From: DATARH01 sp963789255 | GTDB lineage: Bacteria > Pseudomonadota > Alphaproteobacteria > ATCC43930 > CGMCC-115725 | Length of the DNA: 64,000 nucleotides | Assembly: GCA_963789255.1 (NCBI GenBank) | Contig: CAWBJW010000002.1 | Span: 248,001 to 312,000 of the forward strand | Reading direction: 5' to 3' | In this document: positions 38,095 through 47,570 of the stretch, piece by piece | Position numbering within the stretch: the first letter of the stretch is position 1 | Layout of the letters: each line of letters starts with the position of its first letter | The notes under the pieces: generated by a model | The model's input: the letters and a program-made list of their open reading frames with translations, nothing else | Told to the model about the DNA's origin: nothing | The model's database searches: none | Translations under genes and position numbers: made by a program

Positions 38095-39105
38095 ATGAGC
38101 CTGTCTTCAGGAAAAGACGCGTCGGCGCTCGGACCGCGGGCCACTGGCCCGCATGCGCCCACGGATCAAGTCCGTGGGCTGCAGGCCCACGGGACGGCCG
38201 CGGTCCAAGAAGCGAGCGACATCGATCGCGGCGACTGGGTCGGGCGCTGGCTGCCGGATTGGGCGGAGCCGTATGCGCGGCTCGCGCGCCTCGACCGCCC
38301 GATCGGCACCTGGCTGTTGCTCTTTCCGGGCTGGTGGGGCATCGCGCTGGCCGGACCGCGCTGGCCGGACCCGGTGTTGCTGCTGCTGTTCGCGCTCGGC
38401 GCGGTGGCGATGCGCGGCGCCGGCTGCACTCTCAACGACATCGCCGACCGCGAGTATGACGGCAAGGTCGCGCGCACCCGCCTCAGGCCATTGCCGAGCG
38501 GGCGGGTCACCGTGCCGCAGGCCATCCTCTTCATGGCCGCTCAGCTGGCGGTCGGCGCCGCCGTGCTGTTCAGCCTCAACCGCGCCAGCATCCTCCTCGG
38601 GTTCGGCGTGCTGGGGCTGATCGCCACCTACCCCTTCATGAAGCGGATCACCTGGTGGCCGCAGTTCTTTCTCGGCCTCAACTTCAACTGGGGCGCGCTC
38701 TTGGGCTGGACCGCGGTGACCGGCCGGCTCGCCTGGCCGCCGCTCCTGCTGTACCTCGGCGGCATCTGCTGGACGCTCGGCTACGACACGATCTACGCCC
38801 ATCAGGACAAGGAGGACGACGCGCGGATCGGCGTCAGGTCCTCGGCCCTGGCGCTGGGGCCGCGGACCCGGCCCGGGCTGTTCGCGTTCTACGCTGCGGC
38901 CGTCGTGCTGTGGGCCGCCGCGGGCAGCACCGCGGGGCTGGGGAAGCCGTTCTGGTTGGCGCTGGCCGCCGCCGCCGTGCAGCTTTCCTGGCAGGCGGCG
39001 CGCGTCGACACCGACGACCCAGCCGATTGCCTCGCCAAGTTCCGCTCGAACCGTGCCGTCGGCTGGCTTCTCTTCACCGGCATCCTCGCCGGCCATCTCG
39101 CCTGA
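38095..39105 (+). CDS. ubiA: 4-hydroxybenzoate polyprenyltransferase (ubiquinone synthesis)
   Basis: This membrane prenyltransferase attaches the isoprenoid chain to 4-hydroxybenzoate. 336 residues, somewhat long. Asp motifs are TLNDIADREYDGKVART and GYDTIYAHQDKEDDARIG; helices include PIGTWLLLFPGWWGIAL. The first 45 residues contain a segment (HAPTDQVRGLQAHGT) encoded by a palindromic repeat inserted in frame between the start and the conserved region at RGDWVGRWLPDW. It is divergent from rsmE-gshA. Confidence 0.93.
   Translation: MSLSSGKDASALGPRATGPHAPTDQVRGLQAHGTAAVQEASDIDRGDWVGRWLPDWAEPYARLARLDRPIGTWLLLFPGWWGIALAGPRWPDPVLLLLFALGAVAMRGAGCTLNDIADREYDGKVARTRLRPLPSGRVTVPQAILFMAAQLAVGAAVLFSLNRASILLGFGVLGLIATYPFMKRITWWPQFFLGLNFNWGALLGWTAVTGRLAWPPLLLYLGGICWTLGYDTIYAHQDKEDDARIGVRSSALALGPRTRPGLFAFYAAAVVLWAAAGSTAGLGKPFWLALAAAAVQLSWQAARVDTDDPADCLAKFRSNRAVGWLLFTGILAGHLA
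38158..38192 (+). repeat. 35-bp palindromic repeat inside the ubiA coding region
   Basis: The unit begins CCCACGGATCAAGTCCGTGG and continues GCTGCAGGCCCACGG. It differs from the egtB copy at four positions, and the changes at 8/9 and 14 keep the first stem largely paired. Here the repeat is read in the sense direction and adds about 12 residues to the non-conserved UbiA head. Confidence 0.8.
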
Positions 39106-39666
39106 ACCGCCGTTGCATGCCTCCACAGGCTCAGCAAATTCGTGCCGTCACCCCGCGAAATGAGGAAGTATCCATAACGACATGATTTTGCGTACATATT
39201 TAGCCACTAAATCGCCTGTGTAGGAACTGTGTAGGTCGGCCAGATAAATTTTCGTATTTCATCGCTAGGTCTACCGTGATTCGGGTGCTGCGTCCAAGCG
39301 GGATAACGCGTTCGACAACCCGCGCGTTTGGGGCAGACTGTGAGCGGTCGGGGTTTTACAAACATAGGACGTCATCTGTCTCGGTTTCTTCGCCGCCTGT
39401 CGTCGGGATCGCGGCCCGCCCCGTCCGGGTTGTCGTGTAACGGAGTATTACGCTCCGGAGCGCGGTCGCTACAGCTTGAGCTGCGGGCCTATCGTTGAGG
39501 GCCTTTCGAAGAGTGTCGAAATTATCTCGCCCGTGGAAGGTGCGTGCCGTAGCTTGCCTGGGCGGAGTGGCGACGGCTCCTCGCTCTCCGGAGAAAAATA
39601 GATCTCCAGGTGTCTCCACAAAACTCCAATTCGCTCTCGACGCAAAGCGCATTAAGAACAACAGGC
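39106..39666. other. Non-coding stretch between ubiA and the glycosyltransferase remnant
   Basis: About 560 bp. Short open frames exist but none has gene-like composition or a recognisable product. GC drops around 39170-39260 (for example CATGATTTTGCGTACATATT) and this marks the left edge of the accessory block reaching to about 62.7 kb. An AAGAACAACAGG stretch precedes the glycosyltransferase start. No tRNA or clear attachment site was found. Confidence 0.4.
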
Positions 39667-40315
39667 ATGGAAAGATCCAAGGTTTCGATCCTGATCCCGG
39701 CCTACAACGCCGAACGCTTTATCGGCGAGACCCTCGAGGCGGCCTTCCGCCAGAGCTGGCCCCACATCGAGGTCGTCGTGGTTGACGACGGTTCGACCGA
39801 TCGAACCGGGGAAGAAGTGCGCAAGTTCTCGCGTTCCCATCCGGCTTTGGCCAACCTGACGCTGGTCGAGCAGGGCAATCGCGGGCAGGCGGCGGTGCTC
39901 AACGAATGCCTGAGGCACGCGACCGGAGATTTCATTCAGTTCCTCGATGCCGACGACCTGATCGGTCCCGACAATATCGAGCGACAGGTGGTTCGCCTGC
40001 CCGACAGCCTTTCGAACCGAACGTCGCGGCGTCACTGGGCCTCGCAAATCCGCGTTCTGGAACTGTGCAAATCCTATGTCCGCGGGCGCGAGGATACCGA
40101 GCGCGTCCGCAGCGGCTTTGCGCGGTCATGGCAGCATGTTGCCCAGCGGTGCCATCCCCTATGATGCCGCACTGGCCGAGCGCGCGCTGGCGCATGCGCG
40201 AGACATGCATCCGATCGACCTCCGGCCGGCCGGCGGCCGCGCCTTCAAGATTGCCGCGCGTCTCCTGGGATGGCGCCTCGCCCGCCGGCTTCAGGTTGCG
40301 ACCGGGCGTAGCTGA
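39667..40315 (+). pseudogene. Family 2 glycosyltransferase with internal deletion and frameshift
   Basis: The head is a standard GT2 domain: VSILIPAYNAERFIGETLEA, VVVVDDGSTDRTGEEV and FIQFLDADDLIGPDNIERQV. At about 40000-40007 it jumps (RLPDSLSNR) to the C-terminal part typical of the same proteins: WASQIRVLELCKSYVRGRED. About 120-130 central residues, including the acceptor region, are missing in frame. A one-base insertion near 40155-40160 then shifts to DAALAERALAHARDM and IDLRPAGGRAFKIAARLLGW. An intact relative would be about 330-350 residues. Probably inactive. Confidence 0.78.
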
Positions 40316-40591
40316 ACAATCTCCGACAAAATCCCCGCCGGCTTGAGGCCGAGGCGGGGTAGGGAACTCAATACTCTTCCGCAAGCATGATCGTCAGCAC
40401 GCGAGTGGTTTTCGATGGGTCGGCCGGATCTTCCGAGTTAAGATAGCTGGCGGCGGGGTATTATCGGGTTCTGATCTACCGCCATACCGATCGGGCTATC
40501 CAGTTGGCCACAAAGCGGACCAGGCTATAGCGCTGGCGTCCAACTCATCGGTTCGGCCCATTTGATCGCCTCGGCAACCTGGAGTTAGTTT

Positions 40592-41281
40592 ATGCACCGC
40601 ATCTTGCTCGTAGATGATGATGTCAGCCTGACGGAAATGATCCGTGAGTTTTTAGAGCTGGAGGGCTTCACCGTTGACGTCGTTCACGACGGTCCCGCGT
40701 GCCTGTCCGGAGAACTGCAGGCCACCGATCTCATCGTTCTCGACGTGATGCTTCCGGCGCTCTCCGGCTTCGAGGTCCTGCGGCGGCTGAGACAAATTTC
40801 GAGCGTTCCGGTAATCATGCTGACGGCCCGCAGTGACGACGTGGACCGTATCGTCGGGCTTGAGATCGGCGCCGACGATTACGTCCCGAAACCGGTAAAC
40901 CCGCGCGAACTCGTCGCCCGCATACGAGCCGTCCTGCGACGAACGATGCCATCGGGCGCCGCTCCTGCGGGCGATGTTACCGTTGGCGAGATTCGCGTCA
41001 ATCCCGCGTCGCGCAATGCCTGGGCCAATGAGCGGAAGCTCGAACTCACGAGTGCCGAGTTCAATCTGCTCGAACATCTGCTGCACCATGCAGGTCGTGT
41101 CGTGTCGCGCGACGATCTTTCGCTTGCGGCGTTCGGGCGGCAGGTTTCAGCCGCTGCCGACCGCAATGTCGATACCCTTGTGAGCAAAGTGCGCCGTAAG
41201 CTCGGGCCTGCAGAGGATCAGGAGCAGCGTATCAAGACCGTTCGTAATGCCGGCTATATCTACGCCGTGCCGCCGGCATAG
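40592..41281 (+). CDS. OmpR/CpxR-type response regulator
   Basis: 229 residues. The receiver domain (1-120) has the acidic pocket ILLVDDDVSL, the phospho-Asp in TDLIVLDVMLPALSG and the switch Lys in DYVPKPVNPREL. The C-terminal winged helix (about 135-228) has LELTSAEFNLLEHLLHHAGR and ADRNVDTLVSKVRRKLG. It heads a four-gene unit with a barrel protein, a small periplasmic binding protein and a CpxA-like kinase that is presumably its partner. Its DNA target is unknown; the barrel gene just downstream is a likely one. Confidence 0.92.
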   Translation: MHRILLVDDDVSLTEMIREFLELEGFTVDVVHDGPACLSGELQATDLIVLDVMLPALSGFEVLRRLRQISSVPVIMLTARSDDVDRIVGLEIGADDYVPKPVNPRELVARIRAVLRRTMPSGAAPAGDVTVGEIRVNPASRNAWANERKLELTSAEFNLLEHLLHHAGRVVSRDDLSLAAFGRQVSAAADRNVDTLVSKVRRKLGPAEDQEQRIKTVRNAGYIYAVPPA

Positions 41282-41375
41282 CTGCGCGCCGATGCCCAAA
41301 TCGTTGTCCGTATTTCGTGCGGGATAGAAATCAGCCTCCACAGCCACATTCCTTTGGGCGCGGGAGAAAGTTCGC

Positions 41376-42434
41376 ATTTTCAACCGAGGATATCGCTTTC
41401 GGCGTCGTGGCCTCTCTTGGTCATCACTAGCAGCCCTATTACTGTGTTGTTTGGCTGGTTCCCGGGCTCGTGCCGACGATTACGCGCTCGGTCACGGTCT
41501 CGATATCGGGCCCCTGAATATCGCCGGGTACAGCAATCTGGTCGCCCAACTTCCAGATCAACAGCCGAAATCTCTCAATCTCGATGACCTTAGCCTTTTT
41601 GTCAGTGGCCACTTCAACAGGGTCTTCAACCCTTTTGTCGAAGCTGAGCTAACCGATCTCAGCCTCGTCGAGTCGCCGCACGCTGGTCCCGACCGCGGCG
41701 ATGGCGCGATCGTACTCGAGCGCCTTTACAACAATTCATATCTCACGGACAGCGTGACGCTGCGCATTGGAAAAATGCTGTCACCGGTCGGTGAATGGAA
41801 TGAGATACATGCCGCACCGTTGGTGCTGTCAGCCGTGCGGCCGGCTGTCACTTATCGAAACTTTAGCGAATACACCACGGGCGTTTCGCTTCGCTATGCC
41901 GATCCATATCCGGGATATCCCGATCTTCAGCTTTACCTGCAACCGTCTGAAGAGTTTTCTGAAAGGCCGAGCACCCTCACTGTTCATCAGTATCGGACGG
42001 TCGGTGGTGCCCATATTAGCTTCCCGCTCGGGCTACTCGACAAGGTCGGCATCTCCTTTCAGCAATCAAGAGACGTAACGGGCGTCGATCAGTCGCTTTA
42101 CGGCCTGGATTTTCACTATGCGCTTGGCAAGCTAACCTTTCAGGGCGAGGCGACATTTTCTGATATCAGCAATAACGGGACTACTCATGCGCGCGATACC
42201 GAGTGGGGCGCCTACACCGCCGCATCATATGCCCTGACCGACAAATGGTCCCTGTACGGATGGTATGAAGAATTTGCCGATCGAACCTCCCCGTCAACGG
42301 CGCACGATGTGCTGTTTGGCATTGCCTATCGGCCGCGGCCCCCGATCGTTCTTCGGCTGGAGTACCTTCAGAATATCGCCGGAAGGCCGGTAAATCCCAC
42401 GGGATTCTTTGCCTCCTGGGCGGTCCTCTTCTGA
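41376..42434 (+). CDS. Outer-membrane porin-like protein
   Basis: The mature part is a beta-barrel pattern of alternating hydrophobic strands, with Leu/Phe ending (GFFASWAVLF, C-terminal Phe). Early residues are LDIGPLNIAGYSNLVAQL; a middle strand is DSVTLRIGKMLSPVGEWNEI. No ATG, GTG or TTG precedes the signal peptide. The frame is open from a TAG near 41323, and an ATT at 41376, spaced after GGGAGAAAG, would give MFNRGYRFRRRGLSWSSLAA and an excellent export signal. The TTG at 41451 would remove it. The substrate is unknown; the neighbouring kinase suggests regulated expression. Confidence 0.7.
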   Translation: MFNRGYRFRRRGLSWSSLAALLLCCLAGSRARADDYALGHGLDIGPLNIAGYSNLVAQLPDQQPKSLNLDDLSLFVSGHFNRVFNPFVEAELTDLSLVESPHAGPDRGDGAIVLERLYNNSYLTDSVTLRIGKMLSPVGEWNEIHAAPLVLSAVRPAVTYRNFSEYTTGVSLRYADPYPGYPDLQLYLQPSEEFSERPSTLTVHQYRTVGGAHISFPLGLLDKVGISFQQSRDVTGVDQSLYGLDFHYALGKLTFQGEATFSDISNNGTTHARDTEWGAYTAASYALTDKWSLYGWYEEFADRTSPSTAHDVLFGIAYRPRPPIVLRLEYLQNIAGRPVNPTGFFASWAVLF

Positions 42435-42442
42435 GCGGAGCG

Positions 42443-42872
42443 ATGACAAGGCTTTTCCTTGGCGTCGCCGTCGCAGCGGGGCTGCTGTTCGCTGGATCGG
42501 CAAGGGCCGACGGGATGTTGATTATCGCCAATTCGACCGTCAACGTGACTACTCCGCTGCCGATCGACCAGATCGCGGCCATCTACCTGCTGCGCGTCGC
42601 GACGTGGCCCGATGGCAGCCACATCGTACCGGTCAATCGCGAGGCCACCAGTCAGGCCCGAGAGGAGTTCACCTCTCGCGTGCTGCAGGAGGACAACACG
42701 GGAGCTCACAACCTATTGGAACGAGATGCATTTTATGGGAAAGCTGCCCCCGGTTGTCCAGGAGTCGCGAGAGGCGGTGATAGCATTCGTCCGAAATGTG
42801 CCTGGATCACTCGGCTATATCAGCGGTTCAGTGGCGCCCCCGGACGTCAAGGTGTTGGCCCATGTTCCTTAA
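42443..42872 (+). CDS. Small PstS-like periplasmic substrate-binding protein (frameshifted)
   Basis: About 142 residues after repair: signal peptide (RLFLGVAVAAGLLFAGSARA), then GMLIIANSTVNVTTPLPIDQ, the PBP-like VPVNREATSQAREEFTSRVL and, in the next frame, YWNEMHFMGKLPPVVQESRE and GSLGYISGSVAPPDVKVLA. One extra base near 42697-42703 separates the halves. Proteins of this size with phosphate-binding-type motifs act as periplasmic sensors or binding components without a transporter. No permease or ATPase is nearby. It starts 8 bp after the porin-like gene and overlaps the kinase start by 11 bp. Confidence 0.72.
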
Positions 42873-44782
42873 AGATGCGATCGGCCTTTTTACCCGCTCA
42901 ATTCCGAGGCAAATTCTGGTGGCACTGCTGAGCATTTATCTCACGACCTATTTTGCCACCGCCATCGTCGTTTACTCGGGAGTGCGGGCCTCGATGCTGG
43001 AGTCGGATGCGGCCGCCCTCAATCATCTGGCCGATCTCAAATACGATCAGCTGGGCAACCAGATCGCAGCGCTCGCGACCGACCTGACCGGCTGGTCTGA
43101 ACTCAACGTCATGAACGATCTCGCCTCCGGCGACATCGACAAGCGCGTCGCCCAAGCGTTGGAGGCCGCGAAGCGCCTCTACGGGCTGGCCGGCGAGATC
43201 TATGCCTTCGATGCCAAGGGCACGCTCCTCGCCAGCCTCCACGAGCGGCAGTATCGGCGCGGGTACGGCGCGAATACCTTTGCAATGGCAGAAACAGCCG
43301 CCGGCGCTTGTTCTTCTCGACAATACCAAGGATCCGATGACGGGGGATCAGATCATCGCACTCGAAATTCCTGTCTTCGGAACCTTTGATGCCCACTACC
43401 GCATCGGCACGCTGGTGCTGACGTACCCCTGGGCATCCATTGAGAGACTGTTGTTCAACACAGCGAACGAAACGGCCCTATTGGAGAAAGGCGGCGCGAC
43501 GCGGGTTCTGGCCACCAGTCCGCCAGGTCTGGCCGACCGCATCGGATTGAGTCGCATCCGCGAGGATGACTGGACAGACAGCGGCATGGTCGTCGGCAGG
43601 TCAGCGCCGGGCAGCGGGCTGGTCGCGAACTGGCAGGTGCTTATGCTGCACGACACCGCAAACGCAACCCGCTCCCTGCGCTGGGTGGCCTTCAAACTGG
43701 CCCTGCTGGGAGCGGCTCTCGGAATACCGATCATCTTCCTGGGCCGCTGGCTGTCTCATCGGCTGACCGCACCGATCGCGGATCTGACCCGGGTCGTAAG
43801 GGCCATCGCTGACACCGACAAGCTCGATGCCCGCGTCCCCGTCACCTCATCGGACGAACTCGGTTCGCTGGCAAAGTCGTTCAACACGATGACTGCCAAC
43901 CTTGAACGGACGACCGACGAACGAGAGCAGTTCGTCCGCGAATTGGCGGCACTAAACCAGACGCTCGAGGCAAAGATCGCCGCCCGCACCGCGCAATTGG
44001 AGGAAGCCGTCATGGCGCAGCAGCGCCTCCTCGGCGACATTTCGCATGAAATCAAGTCGCCGCTCGCGCGGCTCAGCATGGCCCTTGGGCTGGCGAGCCG
44101 CTCTGGCGACTCCGACCGGCCGAGGCAATTCAATCGCATGGAACGAGAGATCGAGAACATCGCGGCGCTCGCGGGCGAGTTGCTCATCCTCGCCAGGCTT
44201 GACGCGGCGACGGCACCCCCCGAATTTACGGCAATCGATCTCGGCCCGATTGTCGAACAGATCGTTGCAGACGCGATTTACGAAAAACCGCATCGCGCGC
44301 GCGATGTGATTGTACACGGCGCTCCTCAGCCGATGAAGATCATCGGCAATGCGGATTTGTTGCACCGGGCAATCGAGAACGTCGTCCGCAACGCTATTTT
44401 CTATACGCGCGAGAAGACCGCGGTCGAGATTTACCTGCTCCGCAAATCACCTGGCCCGATAACCGTCGAGGTGCGGGACCGCGGACCGGGCGTGCCGGAC
44501 GTCGCTTTGGAACACCTGTTCGAGCCGTTTTACCGAGTCGATGAAGCCCGAACGCGCGAGACCGGCGGCACAGGGATAGGTCTTGCCATCTGCCAGCGCG
44601 TTGTCCAGCTCCACGGCGGTTCGGTTCGTGCAAGGAAAAATGATCCGACTGGGCTGATCGTCGAGATGGCGTTCCCATCCAAGGGCTCGGGATTTAATGC
44701 GGCGGGCAGCGTGCCGACGAACCAGAGCCAGCGCGACGCCATTGATCCGAGCCAGCAACGCCGCGCGCTGCCCATCCAATAA
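42862..44782 (+). CDS. CpxA-like membrane sensor histidine kinase (frameshifted)
   Basis: About 639 residues after repair. First helix: ILVALLSIYLTTYFATAIVV; then a periplasmic CHASE4-like sensor region (about 45-270), second helix (WVAFKLALLGAALGIPIIFL), HAMP, HisKA with GDISHEIKSPLARLSMAL, and ATPase with AIENVVRNAIFYT, DRGPGVPD and GGTGIGLAICQRVVQLHGGS. One extra T near 43279-43285 splits the sensor region (GANT / LQWQKQPPALVLLDN). The start ATG overlaps the binding-protein gene, suggesting that the two products work together. The partner regulator is at 40592. Confidence 0.88.
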
Positions 44783-44826
44783 ATTCGCTTTACCAGCGGC
44801 GGTATTGGCCAGGTCTCCCTGATCCG

Positions 44827-45498
44827 TCAGTTCCCCGCGCCTGACCGCACCAGTGTAAAAGTCGTCGTGCCCTGACGGTCCGTGATCTTGAACATCACCG
44901 GCGTGCGTTGATCGTCCATCCACAATTCATATTGCTCGCGATCGTCGTTTGTGTTGACGCGATAACACGTGACGCGGATGGCGGCACCGTCAACAATGAT
45001 CGAGGTTTGCTCGCCGCCGCTCGTCTGCACCCGCGCCACCACGCCGGTATCCGGCATGAACACGATGCCGGGGCCGGGCACCGCAGCCGACCAGGGGTCG
45101 GATACGCGAATCGTCCCCGGCGCGGTGATGCTGCCGGCCGGCGAGGTAATGATGAAGTGTTCTCCCACCGCCCTGCCATCGACTTGCACAGGATTGCCGT
45201 TTTCAGTGGTCAGCCCATGAAAATAGACAAGGCGATCGCCGATGCGCCGCTCGACGCGAGAAATGTCCATTCGGTAGAGGACGATGCCGATCAGCGAGAT
45301 CCGGATGTGCGCCTCGGTGGTGATCGTCGTTTCGCGGCCATCGCGCTGTACCGCGCTGCGGTAGACGCCGATCGTCCCATAGGGCGCCATTTGGACGCGG
45401 TAGGTGAATTGCCGCGCGGCACCTGCCGCCGCCGGAGACCAGGCGGCAATCGCGGCGACGATCGCCAAGGCGGCCGGTATTCTTCGCGAGCGGCGCAT
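44827..45498 (-). CDS. Secreted DUF6134-like protein
   Basis: About 223 residues. The ATG at 45498 opens with MRRSRRIPAALAIVAAIAA, an export signal; a GTG at 45534 is also open and overlaps the SDR stop. The mature part is beta-rich: TYRVQMAPYGTIGVYRSAV, RLVYFHGLTTENGNPVQVDG and an ending TDRQGTTTFTLVRSG. The pattern resembles DUF6134 periplasmic proteins of unknown role. It is the last gene of the leftward arm and convergent with the kinase. A lipocalin-like or lipid-handling role is only a guess. Confidence 0.55.
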   Translation of the reverse strand: MRRSRRIPAALAIVAAIAAWSPAAAGAARQFTYRVQMAPYGTIGVYRSAVQRDGRETTITTEAHIRISLIGIVLYRMDISRVERRIGDRLVYFHGLTTENGNPVQVDGRAVGEHFIITSPAGSITAPGTIRVSDPWSAAVPGPGIVFMPDTGVVARVQTSGGEQTSIIVDGAAIRVTCYRVNTNDDREQYELWMDDQRTPVMFKITDRQGTTTFTLVRSGAGN

Positions 45499-45526
45499 CC
45501 GCCAGACCGCCTGCCCGATTTTCCTT

Positions 45527-46387
45527 CTAACCACCAGTCAATTGCTCGCTGAGGTCCCACATCCGCATCTGCAGGGACCGGTTCAGAGATGTCGGGCTCG
45601 ATGCCGCGGGGGCGCAGTTTTCGAAATACATCCCCGAAGCCTCGGCTGCCTCGGGGGCGGAAGCCAGATAGACGGATGTCGCCGCGCCTTTTTCTGCGGT
45701 GCGGATAACGTGCTTGGCGATGCTCCAGAACGGTTTGAGGAGCCGAACGGGACCACTCGCCCGGTCAAGCGGCACGATACCGGTAGCGACATAGCCCGGA
45801 TGCAATGCGTTGACTGTCACTCCGCTGCCGGCAAGACGGCGAGCCAGCTCATACACGGTCAGCAGATTGGCAAGCTTTGCGTTGGCGTAGGCGCGCATCC
45901 CGAGGCCGTAGGGATAATGGCGCAGCATCTGGATGTCCTCCAGATCGACCCTGCCCTTCTCGTGCGCGTCCGAATTGACATTGACGATCCGCGCCCTTGC
46001 GGCGGTCTTCAGCCTGTCGATCAGCAGGTTGGTCAAAAGAAAGGGCGCGAGGTGATTGACCGCGAGGGTCATTTCGATGCCCTCGTCGCTCTCCAGGCGC
46101 TTCGGAAACATGGCGCCCGCGTTATTCACCAGGACATCCAGACGCCGATGTTTTCGCTTGAAGTGTTCGGTCAGGGCGCGGATCTGTCGTTGCGACGACA
46201 GGTCGGCGACCATCACGTCGATTGCCGGGTTTCCGGTGATGCTGCGCAATTCGCCGGCGACTGTTTCGCCTTTCCGCTCGTTTCGGCAGACCAGGACAAG
46301 ACTTGCATCCATTCGTGCGAGAGCGAGCGCGGTGGCCTTGCCAATCCCCGACGTCGCTCCGGTCACCATGCAGATTCTCCCGCTCAT
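45527..46387 (-). CDS. Short-chain dehydrogenase/reductase
   Basis: About 286 residues from the ATG at 46387 (MSGRICMVTGATSGIGKATA). The Rossmann motif TGATSGIG, the NNAG motif in LVNNAGAMFPKRL and the catalytic pair in MRAYANAKLAN (YxxxK) are present. The pattern (VNVNSDAHEKG, LHPGYVATGI) resembles retinol-dehydrogenase/WWOX-like SDRs that act on lipophilic alcohols or ketones. It follows the desaturase and precedes the DUF6134-like gene. A role in tailoring a lipid product is inferred from neighbours. ATGs at 46420 and 46486 are alternative starts. Confidence 0.85.
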   Translation of the reverse strand: MSGRICMVTGATSGIGKATALALARMDASLVLVCRNERKGETVAGELRSITGNPAIDVMVADLSSQRQIRALTEHFKRKHRRLDVLVNNAGAMFPKRLESDEGIEMTLAVNHLAPFLLTNLLIDRLKTAARARIVNVNSDAHEKGRVDLEDIQMLRHYPYGLGMRAYANAKLANLLTVYELARRLAGSGVTVNALHPGYVATGIVPLDRASGPVRLLKPFWSIAKHVIRTAEKGAATSVYLASAPEAAEASGMYFENCAPAASSPTSLNRSLQMRMWDLSEQLTGG

Positions 46388-46478
46388 GGAATTGCGGGTG
46401 TCTGTTGGTGCGGCGGCCATCGCGTTGCGCGACGTGTCGCGAGGCACGAAACACGCTGCGGGGCGGGCCGGGCTCCTC

Positions 46479-47480
46479 TCACGCATCCCGGCGCCGCGGA
46501 AAGGATCGGGCCAATTGCCGGAACGCTCCCCGGAAATAGTTATCCTGCGGCGCGGTCACTTCGGTTTTGCTCAGACGGGCGAGGCTTGCCCAGGGCGCGG
46601 CAGGATGGCGATGGTGGGTCAGATGCAGATGGTGGTTCATCACCAGCACACTCCATAGCCCCGGCAGCGCGTGGTTGCGCGCGCGTTCCGGTTCGTCGAG
46701 GGCAACGTCATGATGAGCGAGGTTGTCGGCAAGCGAATGCCATACGCCCCGGACATACATTGTCGCTACCAGCATCGGCCACCACGCGCCGTATGCCCAA
46801 AGGCTCGCCCCGTAAAGCGCCAGCGTTATGACGAAATCGCGCCTCGTGCGCCGCCGCTTGCGTTCGTTCAGCACCAGCGACACGAACAGGCGGCGCACCT
46901 CGCTGTCGCCGTCCTCCCGGATCGGAACAGCATTCGCCATCAACCGCGCCCCCCGAGACGCGGGCATGAAGGCGATCAATGGCGATGCCAGCAAGGCCAG
47001 ATAAACGCCCCCCAAAAGGCGCACGCGATAGCGCGTCCATGCCAGCGCATACGGCCCTCGGCCATCGTAGACGTCGGGCCGGTCGTAGGCATGCCGGGAG
47101 AACCGGTGGTGAACCAGGTGGCAGAACCGGGTTGCGTCGAACGGCAGCCAATGACTGACGGACAACAGTCTCGCGCAGAATTCCTCACTGCGCCGTTCCG
47201 GGAGCAGGTGCGAATGGATAGCCTCGTGAATGAGACCCCAGTGAAGCGGCTGCAGGACCATGATCGGCACCAGGAAACATGCCGCCCGGATGCCAAAAGC
47301 ACGCAACAATGGCGGCAGGCCGAACAGCTGAAACACCGAGCCCCCAAGAACGACGACGATGAGAAGGCAGTTCGTGCCTGTCGCGACCGGGTGACGGCCG
47401 GGTCCGCGGCGACGTCGCGGCTCATCCGTCTCGGAGACGGTCGCCGACGCATCCCCCCTCGCTACTTCAAGGCGCGTCAT
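46479..47480 (-). CDS. Membrane fatty-acid desaturase family protein
   Basis: About 333 residues from the ATG at 47480, which follows GAGGGGAT. Three His clusters mark the diiron centre: HEAIHSHLLPE, HLVHHRFSRHAYD and NHHLHLTHHRHP. Membrane segments surround FGIRAACFLVPIMVLQPLHW and LYGASLWAYGAWWPMLVATM. Such enzymes insert double bonds or hydroxyl groups in lipid chains using oxygen. The cytochrome c just upstream could be an electron carrier but ferredoxin or cytochrome b5 is usual. It is part of the leftward biosynthetic arm. Confidence 0.85.
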   Translation of the reverse strand: MTRLEVARGDASATVSETDEPRRRRGPGRHPVATGTNCLLIVVVLGGSVFQLFGLPPLLRAFGIRAACFLVPIMVLQPLHWGLIHEAIHSHLLPERRSEEFCARLLSVSHWLPFDATRFCHLVHHRFSRHAYDRPDVYDGRGPYALAWTRYRVRLLGGVYLALLASPLIAFMPASRGARLMANAVPIREDGDSEVRRLFVSLVLNERKRRRTRRDFVITLALYGASLWAYGAWWPMLVATMYVRGVWHSLADNLAHHDVALDEPERARNHALPGLWSVLVMNHHLHLTHHRHPAAPWASLARLSKTEVTAPQDNYFRGAFRQLARSFPRRRDA

Positions 47481-47570
47481 AAATCCCCTCATCCGCGAAC
47501 CCGCGGGCTTGTTTGCATGCGACGCCGCCAGGCAGGCCCGCGGGCCGCTTCGCTGCGCGGCTCGGCGCCG

